Below are positions 1-4,862 of a DNA stretch of 5,918 nt, in pieces. The stretch's first letter is position 1. Each line of letters starts with the position of its first letter. The translations under genes were made by a program, and so were the position numbers. The notes under the pieces are model-generated. The model worked only from the letters and a program-made list of their open reading frames with translations, was not told the DNA's origin and did no database searches. The stretch is from an uncultured Eubacteriales bacterium (GTDB lineage Bacteria; Bacillota; Clostridia; Oscillospirales; Acutalibacteraceae): the NCBI GenBank assembly GCA_900313475.1, contig OMRJ01000016.1:1-5918 (forward strand). The letters run 5' to 3'.

Positions 1-360
1 AAGACCTTCAACAGCGATGTCATTGAGACCGAGGTTGAGGATAGTGTCCATCATGCCGGGCATTGAAGCGCGGGCACCCGAACGAACGGAAACGAGAAGG
101 GGATTTTCCTTATCGCCGAACTTTTTGCCCGTAATACCTTCCATCTTAACGATATACTCGTTGATTTCAGTCATGATTTCGGGATTGATTTCTTTGCCGT
201 CCTCATAATACTGCGTGCAAGCCTCGGTTGAAATGGTGAAGCCCTGAGGAACGGGAAGACCGATGTTGGTCATTTCCGCAAGGTTTGCGCCCTTGCCGCC
301 GAGAAGCTCTCTCATGTCGGCATTGCCTTCCGAGAAAAGGTAACAATACTTTTTACTCAT
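1..360 (-). CDS. ppdK: Pyruvate, phosphate dikinase, N-terminal 120 residues (runs off the window)
   Basis: PPDK interconverts pyruvate, ATP and Pi with PEP, AMP and PPi in the cytoplasm. In anaerobic clostridia it usually links glycolysis and gluconeogenesis through PPi. The reading frame begins at ATG 360 and stays open to base 1, so only the start of the nucleotide-binding domain is present; the family is usually about 870-900 residues. The translation begins MSKKYCYLFSEGNADMRELL. It then shows GGKGANLAEM (21-30), which carries the ATP-contacting lysine (K23), PVPQGFTIST (36-45), and the glycine-rich stretch VRSGARASMPGMMDT (92-106) with the conserved R93. These blocks match my recollection of the Clostridium symbiosum enzyme almost residue for residue. 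A GGAGG ribosome site (367-371) lies 6 bases before the ATG. The gene has its own promoter at 458-487 and a leader of about 90 bases. The identification is firm; only the missing C-terminal part is unseen. Confidence 0.95.
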   Translation of the reverse strand, partial: MSKKYCYLFSEGNADMRELLGGKGANLAEMTNIGLPVPQGFTISTEACTQYYEDGKEINPEIMTEINEYIVKMEGITGKKFGDKENPLLVSVRSGARASMPGMMDTILNLGLNDIAVEGL

Positions 361-411
361 ATTTTTCCTCCGTATTTCAGCCGTAAAGACTGAATTATTT
401 TTTTCATCTTT

Positions 412-440
412 CCCGAAGAATAACAGTAATTAACTTCGGG
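412..440 (-). other. 7-bp hairpin in the ppdK leader
   Basis: CCCGAAG (412-418) and CTTCGGG (434-440) form a perfect 7-bp stem with a 15-base loop inside the predicted 5' leader of ppdK. It starts about 10 bases after the predicted transcription start and lies about 40 bases before the ribosome site. No T-tract follows on the minus strand (the next bases are AAAGATG), so it is not a standard terminator. It may stabilise the mRNA or bind a regulator. A weaker 5-bp hairpin (TTCAG/CTGAA, 376-394) lies just before the ribosome site. Confidence 0.4.
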
Positions 441-457
441 CAGGTTTAACCTTACAT

Positions 458-487
458 ATTATAGCAGAGTCCGATTATGTTTTGCAA
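458..487 (-). promoter_or_regulatory. ppdK promoter, sigma-A type with extended -10
   Basis: Read on the minus strand, TTGCAA (482-487) is followed after 18 bases by TATAAT (458-463). The TGC just before TATAAT gives an extended -10 (TGnTATAAT). The predicted start near 451 gives a leader of about 90 bases before the ppdK ATG. No terminator-like hairpin was seen between the nanA stop at 538 and this promoter, so some read-through from nanA cannot be excluded. Confidence 0.7.
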
Positions 488-537
488 GTAATTTTATGGA
501 TAATTTGACGAAAACAGGTAACTTTTTTTTGTTGTTT

Positions 538-1413
538 TTACATAAGTCCCGTGTTTTTTATCAACTCGATATAACTTTTCTTTTCATCTTCGGAAAAACG
601 CTTTTGCGGTGATGCCGCATTTCCCACATCAAATCCCTGATATTCAAGAATTGCTTTAACTCCCGAAATGATGGGGTACTGTTTCATCACTGCGATAATG
701 CACGTGATTTCGCGCTGGACGCGCAGCGCTTCTTTCATGTCGCCGGACGCGAAGGCGTTGTATACGGCTTTCATTTTCGGAAGCATAAAGTTATATGTGG
801 AACCGATTCCGCCGTCGGCACCTGCGGCAAGTCCGCACAGAAGCGTTTCGTCAGGTCCGTTCATTACGGAGATATCGTCACGCGACGCTTTAAGCCGTAT
901 GAACGGATCGTAGTCGGAGTAAGTCCATTTGACTGCCGTTATGTTTTCAATGTCGAGCAGCCGACGGAACAAATCCATGGAAACGGTGACGGCAGCCGAA
1001 GGCGTGTAGTAAATCATGAGCGGGATATTTACGCTTCCGGCAATGCGCGCATAGTAGTTATAAATATCATCCTCGTCATATTCGAAATAGAACGGCGGAA
1101 CGGCGGAAATTGCATCCGCTCCGCATTTTTCGGCGTGACGCGCAAGCTCCAATGTGCGTTCGATGTTCATATCGGTTATATGAACTATTTTTGTCGCTGC
1201 GTCGCCGATATATTCCACGGCTTTTTCGCACAGCGTTTTACGTGCGTCGGTTGAGAGTAAAAAACCTTCGCCTGTTGCTCCGCCGATATAAAAGCCGTCG
1301 GCATTTTGCGAAATATGATGTTCGATAAGACTGCGAAGCACCGGGACATTTATTTTTTCACAAGCGGTGAGCGGTGTTATAAGGGCGGGCATTATTCCCG
1401 ATATTTTTTTCAT
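538..1413 (-). CDS. nanA: N-acetylneuraminate lyase-like class I aldolase (DHDPS/NAL family)
   Basis: This 291-residue cytoplasmic TIM-barrel aldolase probably splits N-acetylneuraminate, or a related keto-acid, into pyruvate plus an aldehyde sugar. The length fits the family (about 290-300). GGATGEGF (44-51) is the pyruvate-carboxylate loop and AVPPFYF (104-110) a family block. Y135 in IYYTP aligns with the catalytic Tyr137 of E. coli NanA. K162 in AVKWT aligns with Schiff-base Lys165, with the KxT pattern of lyases. GPDE (186-189) and GADGGIGSTYN (198-208) match the sugar-binding GYDE and GIGSTYN blocks. The YNVPSRTG arginine typical of DHDPS is absent (YYTPSAAV here), which argues against dapA. 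One difference is proline 187 where NanA has tyrosine, so the substrate may differ. The start is supported by GGGAG (1423-1427), 9 bases before the ATG. No nanE, nanK or transporter is visible nearby. The symbol is by similarity. Confidence 0.75.
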   Translation of the reverse strand: MKKISGIMPALITPLTACEKINVPVLRSLIEHHISQNADGFYIGGATGEGFLLSTDARKTLCEKAVEYIGDAATKIVHITDMNIERTLELARHAEKCGADAISAVPPFYFEYDEDDIYNYYARIAGSVNIPLMIYYTPSAAVTVSMDLFRRLLDIENITAVKWTYSDYDPFIRLKASRDDISVMNGPDETLLCGLAAGADGGIGSTYNFMLPKMKAVYNAFASGDMKEALRVQREITCIIAVMKQYPIISGVKAILEYQGFDVGNAASPQKRFSEDEKKSYIELIKNTGLM

Positions 1414-1453
1414 TTTTGTTTTCTCCCTTTTTGCTTTTTTTGTTTCTGCCGTT

Positions 1454-1471
1454 TATACAGATATCGGTATA
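1454..1471. promoter_or_regulatory. Candidate operator at the nanA transcription start
   Basis: TATACAGATATCGGTATA is an 18-base palindrome with a single mismatched pair (A1459/G1466). It begins 3 bases downstream of the -10 box and covers the predicted start point. The right half-site on the plus strand is GGTATA and the left half-site on the minus strand is TGTATA. E. coli NanR, a GntR-family repressor, is known to bind GGTATA repeats, but as direct repeats, so the likeness is only suggestive. The regulator is not encoded in this window. Confidence 0.45.
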
Positions 1472-1474
1472 TTC

Positions 1475-1503
1475 AGAATAATCCGAAAAGATAATCAAGT
1501 CAA
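1475..1503 (-). promoter_or_regulatory. nanA-like gene promoter
   Basis: On the minus strand TTGACT (1498-1503) is separated by exactly 17 bases from TATTCT (1475-1480). The predicted start is near 1468, giving a leader of about 55 bases before the ATG at 1413. The start point falls inside the palindrome at 1454-1471, a good position for repression. Confidence 0.6.
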
Positions 1504-1548
1504 TAAAAAGCAAGACACATAAACGGGGACGCAAAAACAAAAAAGTTC

Positions 1549-1579
1549 TTTTCGGTTTGTTTAACATAATAACCGAAAA
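1549..1579. repeat. 9-bp inverted repeat between divergent promoters
   Basis: TTTTCGGTT (1549-1557) and AACCGAAAA (1571-1579) are perfect inverted copies separated by 13 AT-rich bases. The repeat lies between the nanA -35 box (1498-1503) and the opposing plus-strand -35 box (1594-1599). It could be an operator shared by the two promoters. It could also be a terminator for minus-strand transcripts, since GAACTTTTTTG follows the stem on that strand, but no gene ends just upstream. Confidence 0.4.
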
Positions 1580-1593
1580 AACAGCCGTGGCAG

Positions 1594-1623
1594 TTGACTT
1601 AAGTTAAGCTGTCCGTATATACT
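1594..1623 (+). promoter_or_regulatory. Plus-strand promoter facing away from nanA
   Basis: TTGACT (1594-1599) and TATACT (1618-1623) are 18 bases apart. The -35 box lies within TTGACTTAAGTTAA (1594-1607), a 14-base palindrome with one mismatched pair that could be an operator. The predicted start near 1630 would leave only about 8 bases before the ATG at 1638, with no ribosome site. The transcript may therefore be leaderless or non-coding. Confidence 0.5.
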
Positions 1624-1637
1624 GCGGACCGGCAAAG

Positions 1638-1832
1638 ATGAACAAAAAACAGAACAAAACATTACAGCAGGAAAATTTAAAGACTGCACTTCACAATGCA
1701 TCGTCGCAAAACGTGAAATACAGTCTCCGATTTGAATCCGTGCCGTCCGTCTTTGAATCCGTGCCGTCCGTCTTTGAATCCGCGCCGTCCGTCAGTGCCG
1801 CTTTTCGGCACTTTTCGCCCTTTTCGTTTTGA
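1638..1832 (+). CDS. Doubtful 64-residue ORF with three heptad repeats
   Basis: This open frame starts at ATG 1638, just after a good plus-strand promoter, but has no ribosome-binding site. Residues 1-31 are polar and lysine/glutamine/asparagine rich. Residues 32-52 are three copies of FESVPSV (the third is FESAPSV), encoded by the 21-base tandem repeats. The tail (SAAFRHFSPFSF) is read from the palindromic element core and ends at TGA 1830-1832. I recognise no family. Because the second half is simply translated repeat DNA, the frame may be accidental and the transcript non-coding. Translation of a leaderless message remains possible. Confidence 0.2.
   Translation: MNKKQNKTLQQENLKTALHNASSQNVKYSLRFESVPSVFESVPSVFESAPSVSAAFRHFSPFSF
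1731..1793 (+). repeat. Three tandem 21-base units
   Basis: The units at 1731-1751, 1752-1772 and 1773-1793 begin TTTGAATCC and end GCCGTCCGTC. The first two are identical and the third differs by one base (T to C). There are no spacers, so this is not a CRISPR array. The third unit runs directly into the palindromic core at 1789. Each unit loosely resembles the segment preceding the core in the second element copy (ATTCGAACTCATGTCGCCCGTC, reading from 5849 with one more base at the left), so the array may be a local multiplication of the element's left end. Confidence 0.85.
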
Positions 1833-1912
1833 CCTGCGCCGGCAAGCCTGTATCCCAAAAAAACGAAAAGCAGTTTGCCGAAAACGGCACGGGTTCGGTT
1901 CCCGTCAGCCTA
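1789..1912. repeat. Palindromic dispersed repeat, copy A (MITE/REP-like)
   Basis: The core 1789-1838 matches 5865-5914 at 47 of 50 positions. It contains the hairpin GTGCCG-CTTTT-CGGCAC (1795-1811), then a T-rich stretch. A degenerate inverted copy of this arm returns at 1860-1890, with AAAACGAAAAG and the hairpin TGCCG-AAAA-CGGCA (1876-1889). The right end is ACGGG-TTCGGTT-CCCGT (1889-1905), with the 5-bp stem and 7-base loop of a tRNA T-arm, followed by CAGCCTA. The right terminus (1893-1912) is the reverse complement of the left terminus of copy B (5836-5855) at 18 of 20 positions. No transposase is encoded. The design suggests a non-autonomous mobile or REP-like element. The left boundary is blurred by the 21-base tandem units. 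Confidence 0.7.
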
Positions 1913-1928
1913 CGGTTTTTCTTTTTTT
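1902..1928 (+). terminator. Weak possible terminator of the plus-strand unit
   Basis: CCGT (1902-1905) and ACGG (1912-1915) form a short stem immediately followed by TTTTTCTTTTTTT (1916-1928). The T-tract is good, but the stem is only 4 bp and competes with the T-arm-like hairpin at 1889-1905. If used, it would end a transcript of about 300 bases starting near 1630. Confidence 0.35.
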
Positions 1929-1963
1929 ATTCTGCGCCGAACGTGACAGTCCGTAAAAACGGT

Positions 1964-3010
1964 TCAGCGTTGCGGAAGAACGCTGAAATTCCAATGATCC
2001 GCGCCGCAGGTGCAGTAACGTAACTGTTCAAATCCGATTTTTCTGAAAAGATCAAACAGAATTTTTACAAGAACACGTGTCAACCCCTTTGAGTGGCACA
2101 TGCATGTGCAGATTTCTTTATCGGTTCCGAGCACCTTGAAAGGAACGCATGACATTGACGCAAATTTTCCTGCTGCGGAATTAAGCGGAGCGCTGATGCA
2201 CGCTCCGTCAATTACGGTTTTGCCGTCAAAATATTCGATATAGCTGTCGAGCAGTTTCCAAAGCTCACCGATTTTTTTGTAGATATCTCCGGCATTGCGT
2301 TCGGTTAAGATTTCTTCGAGGTATTTTTCATAAAGAATGAAGATTTCATCATAGGCTTCCGCGTTTACCAAACCGTTTTGAATATCCGCGCGGATTTTTT
2401 CCATTATTTCTTCAAAAACACCGTCCATGTACGGTTCAAGTTCTGTTTCCGCCGCCTTCAGTTCATCCGAGACGCGAAGATATTCCTCTACGGATGACGT
2501 AAGACGGAATTCCGCAAGCCCCAAGCCGCTTTCAAAGGTGTTTGTGAACATACCGCGGACGGTTATGTCCTTAAGAGAAATGCAGTTCAGAAACGCATCG
2601 GCATTAACGGCTCCGACTTTTTTCGGAATGTCAATCGATTTAAGAGAAATGCATTTGTAAAAAGCCTCATAACCGATGTGCAGCAGTGTGGACGGGAGAG
2701 AAACGCTTTCGAGTCGCACGCAGCTGTCAAAAGCAGCGTCCGGAATTTTTGTGACGCCTTCTCCCAGAATGACGCTTGTGATTTTTGTTGCATACTGTTC
2801 CCAACCGTCGGATAAACCGGGGCACAGTTCTTCGGGAAGCGTGCCTTTTCCGTTGATTGTAAGCGTCATGTCCTGTGTGAGAACGTAGTTGAACCCGTCA
2901 ACTTTGCCTTCGATCAAAACATTGCCGCCGGCAAGAGCTGCAACGCCGAAGGCGGAGAGAAGGATTAAGGCAGAAAGAATTACCGAAAGAGCCTTTTTTA
3001 CTTTTTTCAT
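1964..3010 (-). CDS. Secreted BspA-type leucine-rich repeat protein with Cys/His C-terminal tail
   Basis: This 348-residue protein is probably exported and cell-surface associated. Residues 1-27 form a signal peptide (KK-rich start, hydrophobic 8-25, cleavage after ALA). Residues 77-151 hold about three BspA/LRR_5-type repeats of about 23 residues, with the pattern AFxxCxxLxxxxxP (AFDSCVRLESVSLP, AFYKCISLKSIDIP). Residues 165-262 are charged and probably helical. The tail has CTCMCH (301-306), an amphipathic stretch VLVKILFDLFRKIGF (313-327) and CTCGADHW (333-340). That is five cysteines and two histidines placed as in a metal-binding knuckle. I recall similar tails on other clostridial secreted proteins but know no proven role. 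LRR_5 domains often mediate adhesion; function here is inferred. GGAGG (3019-3023) lies 8 bases before the ATG, and a promoter is at 3056-3084. The gene appears monocistronic. Confidence 0.85.
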   Translation of the reverse strand: MKKVKKALSVILSALILLSAFGVAALAGGNVLIEGKVDGFNYVLTQDMTLTINGKGTLPEELCPGLSDGWEQYATKITSVILGEGVTKIPDAAFDSCVRLESVSLPSTLLHIGYEAFYKCISLKSIDIPKKVGAVNADAFLNCISLKDITVRGMFTNTFESGLGLAEFRLTSSVEEYLRVSDELKAAETELEPYMDGVFEEIMEKIRADIQNGLVNAEAYDEIFILYEKYLEEILTERNAGDIYKKIGELWKLLDSYIEYFDGKTVIDGACISAPLNSAAGKFASMSCVPFKVLGTDKEICTCMCHSKGLTRVLVKILFDLFRKIGFEQLRYCTCGADHWNFSVLPQR

Positions 3011-3018
3011 GGGTATAA

Positions 3019-3044
3019 CCTCCTTTTTTTGAGGGGGAGCCCTC
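3019..3044 (-). promoter_or_regulatory. Hairpin next to a strong ribosome site in the LRR gene leader
   Basis: On the minus strand GAGGG-CTCC-CCCTC (3031-3044) forms a 5-bp stem, followed by seven A bases and GGAGG (3019-3023). The hairpin's CTCC or CCCTC bases could pair instead with the ribosome site, giving two alternative folds. The leader is only about 40 bases, too short for a known riboswitch class. Regulation by structure is speculation. Confidence 0.35.
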
Positions 3045-3055
3045 TTTACATTTCA

Positions 3056-3084
3056 ATTATAGCATTAAAACAAGATGAATGCAA
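3056..3084 (-). promoter_or_regulatory. LRR protein gene promoter
   Basis: On the minus strand TTGCAT (3079-3084) is 17 bases from a perfect TATAAT (3056-3061), with an upstream TGC giving an extended -10. The bases after the -10 (TATAATTGAAATG) nearly match those of the promoter at 5466-5494 (TATAATTGATATG). Confidence 0.75.
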
Positions 3085-3132
3085 TTGTTCATTTTCCACT
3101 GATTTTCTACCTGCAAATTTACACATCCTACA

Positions 3133-3149
3133 AAAACGTTCAGCGTTTT
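3133..3149 (-). terminator. Weak hairpin over the stop codon of the membrane protein gene
   Basis: On the minus strand AAAACG-CTGAA-CGTTTT is a 6-bp stem with a 5-base loop containing the TGA stop, ending in a short T-run. Only two pairs are G-C, so it would be a weak terminator. A related sequence overlaps the LRR gene stop at 1955-1970 (AAAAACGGTTCAGCGT on the plus strand). Confidence 0.35.
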
Positions 3150-3736
3150 ATAAAACCCATTCTGATAAGGCTTGTTTCGGTATCGGAGAAAGAAACCGTG
3201 TCGGAATCCCTCTTTGAGTAGTTTGAAATTATGCCTAAGGTAATGAGATCGTTTACATTTTGAGCGTTGTCGAGCGCGAAGAAATGCATAGTCAGCGCGT
3301 AGATGCCGTTTTCGTTTTTTATGTCATATGAGCAGTATTTTTCGTTGGCGATCGCCTCGCATCTGTTGCGCACAGTCCCGTCAAAATCCTCAAATTCGCT
3401 GTCTGTCATACCGCTGACAGTGTAGTATACGGTGTCGTACATTTCAATGACCGTGTCCTTTTTGTAGCCGAGTTCTATCGTTTCGAGACTGTCTTCTCCG
3501 GTCGTTACGGCAAACGACGCGGATTTGAGGTTGTCAAAGCCGACGGGAGAGTCCGTGACCGAGTTGTCGGACAAAAGCTTCAGATAGGCTTCGGAGGCTT
3601 TGTCCGATACCTTGCCGCGTGGATTCATTTCCTTTATCAGCGGAGCCGCGACGAATGCGGCAATGAGCGATACAGCCGCAAATGCAAGTGCGGCAATAAT
3701 AACTGTTATCTTTTTTTTATTGTTGTTTTCCGACAT
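3140..3736 (-). CDS. Small membrane-anchored protein, DUF1307/YehR-like (tentative)
   Basis: The protein has 198 residues. A short polar N-terminus (MSENNNKKK) is followed by one hydrophobic segment (about 10-34) and a soluble domain, most likely a signal-anchored extracytoplasmic protein. There is no lipobox cysteine. The soluble part has a strand-rich stretch with GYKKDTVIEMYDTVYY (90-105), a helix (113-131), a strand pair with C126 and C135, which could form a disulfide, and a final helix ending SLIRMGFIKR. The order (YKxD start, long helix, closing helix ending in a GF motif) recalls the YehR/DUF1307 lipoprotein family, but I judge this from pattern only. GGGAG (3743-3747) sits 6 bases before the ATG. 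I saw no convincing promoter; TTGACC at 3790-3795 has no well-spaced -10. The upstream panE terminator suggests a separate unit. Confidence 0.75.
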   Translation of the reverse strand: MSENNNKKKITVIIAALAFAAVSLIAAFVAAPLIKEMNPRGKVSDKASEAYLKLLSDNSVTDSPVGFDNLKSASFAVTTGEDSLETIELGYKKDTVIEMYDTVYYTVSGMTDSEFEDFDGTVRNRCEAIANEKYCSYDIKNENGIYALTMHFFALDNAQNVNDLITLGIISNYSKRDSDTVSFSDTETSLIRMGFIKR

Positions 3737-3800
3737 GTTATTCTCCCATCGGTTGCGGTTCGTTGAGTTTAATAATATTGTATAGGCGCGGTCAACCTAT

Positions 3801-3834
3801 AAAAGGGGCGTTCGGTTTTCGGAACGTCCCTTTT
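3801..3834 (-). terminator. Rho-independent terminator after the panE-like gene
   Basis: The stem AAAAGGG, one mismatch (G-T wobble on the plus strand), CGTTC, an 8-base loop, GAACG and CCCTTTT spans 3801-3834. On the minus strand it begins 8 bases after the panE stop and closes with CCCCTTTTATAGG. It is nearly symmetric and could also work on the plus strand. It is the clearest terminator in the window. Confidence 0.8.
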
Positions 3835-3842
3835 GAAAGTAA

Positions 3843-4862
3843 TTATTTTTTCAGGCTTTTGAACAGCTTAACGTTGTCGGACGTGCAGGTGTATTTGCCG
3901 TCCTCAACGCCGTGGATTATCTCACATACCTTGTCGTTGTAGGGTGTGGGGACACCGTATTTTTTGCCGTAGGCGCAAACCACGCCGTTTATCGCGTCGA
4001 CTTCGCATTTTCTGCCCTTTTCGAGATCCTGCAGCATGCTTGCCTTAAGCAGGCGGTGCTTTTTGATGCAGATGGGGATGAGTGCGAACGCAAGCTTTTT
4101 TTTCAGCCCGTCGCGCTTATAATCGAGCAGCTTTACAATGTCCTTACCCTGAACAGGCTCGATTTTTATGCCTGCGGCTGCTGCGACATCTATACATTCC
4201 TTTATGAGATTTTGGCAGCAGACACGCGATTCCCTGTTTTCGGCGGCATCGCCGAAGGTGCCGCCTGTAACAGCCGACATTCCGCTGAAGGTTGCGTTTA
4301 TGAGAAGCTTTGACCAACGAACTCCCATGAAATTATCTTCAATTTCAACGGGACACATTTTTTCGAGGAGCGCTTTAACCGCATAGAGCTTTTCGTCTTT
4401 TTTTCCGTTCATTCTGCCCAGACCGAAGCTCATGCTGTCAGGCTCGCTTGTAAGCTCCGACACACCCTTGCCGTGAAGCGTAGCGCCCCATGCAACGGTG
4501 CAGCCCATTGTTCTGTCCTTACCGACAACCTCCGAAACGGACAGCTCCGGAAGACCGTTTTGCAGCGTGCAGACGATGCAGTCGTCGGTCATGTTTTTTT
4601 GAAGACCGCGAAGAACGTTTACATTGTCGAGCTGCTTTGTCAGAAGCAGGACAAGCTCGTATTTTTCGGTCATTTCGTCGGGTGTGAGCGCGTGAACCGG
4701 CACAGTCATGTCAACGGTTCCCGTGATGTGTGCGCCGTTTTTGTTCATCGCGTCCACATGCTCGCGGTTTCTTGTTACGAGATCAACGTCGGCTCCCGCT
4801 TTAGAGAGATATGCGCCGAGAACGGTGCCGAGCGAACCCGCTCCGTAGATTACAGTTTTCAT
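3843..4862 (-). CDS. panE: 2-dehydropantoate 2-reductase family protein (ketopantoate reductase)
   Basis: The family reduces 2-dehydropantoate to pantoate with NADPH in the cytoplasm, a step toward pantothenate and CoA. The 339 residues start with a Rossmann fold: the dinucleotide loop GAGSLG (7-12), and R31 in TRNRE as a likely NADPH-phosphate contact. LTKQ (74-77) carries a conserved lysine, and QNG (101-103) the conserved asparagine. The C-terminal domain has WSKLLINA (183-190) with K185, and SMLQDLEKGRKCEVDAING (275-293), where E287 aligns with catalytic Glu256 of E. coli PanE. PTPYND (305-310) is the usual tail motif. Members of this family sometimes act on other 2-keto acids, and no panB or panC is nearby, so the exact substrate is unproven. 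Its ATG overlaps the TGA of the upstream gene (TGATG), implying translational coupling; GGGAG (4876-4880) lies a long 13 bases upstream. A terminator follows. Confidence 0.8.
   Translation of the reverse strand: MKTVIYGAGSLGTVLGAYLSKAGADVDLVTRNREHVDAMNKNGAHITGTVDMTVPVHALTPDEMTEKYELVLLLTKQLDNVNVLRGLQKNMTDDCIVCTLQNGLPELSVSEVVGKDRTMGCTVAWGATLHGKGVSELTSEPDSMSFGLGRMNGKKDEKLYAVKALLEKMCPVEIEDNFMGVRWSKLLINATFSGMSAVTGGTFGDAAENRESRVCCQNLIKECIDVAAAAGIKIEPVQGKDIVKLLDYKRDGLKKKLAFALIPICIKKHRLLKASMLQDLEKGRKCEVDAINGVVCAYGKKYGVPTPYNDKVCEIIHGVEDGKYTCTSDNVKLFKSLKK

Noticed and set aside
361..450. Riboswitch in the ppdK leader
   Set aside because: The leader is short and AT-rich with only two simple hairpins, and I see no conserved core of a known class.
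538..1413. dapA (dihydrodipicolinate synthase)
   Set aside because: The DHDPS arginine in YNVPSRTG is absent, and the GxDE and GIGSTYN blocks are those of N-acetylneuraminate lyases.
1358..1567. Minus-strand 69-codon frame upstream of nanA
   Set aside because: It crosses the nanA promoter and overlaps the nanA start out of frame; it is not coding.
1731..1793. CRISPR array
   Set aside because: The 21-base units are directly adjacent with no spacers and no cas genes nearby.
1889..1905. tRNA gene (T-arm ACGGG-TTCGGTT-CCCGT)
   Set aside because: Only the T-arm is present. There is no D-arm, anticodon arm or matching acceptor stem, and the nearly invariant A58 is G. The same holds for the T-loop-like sequence in copy B.
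3912..4313. Plus-strand 133-codon frame opposite panE
   Set aside because: It is antisense to conserved panE motifs, has no ribosome site and no recognisable domain.
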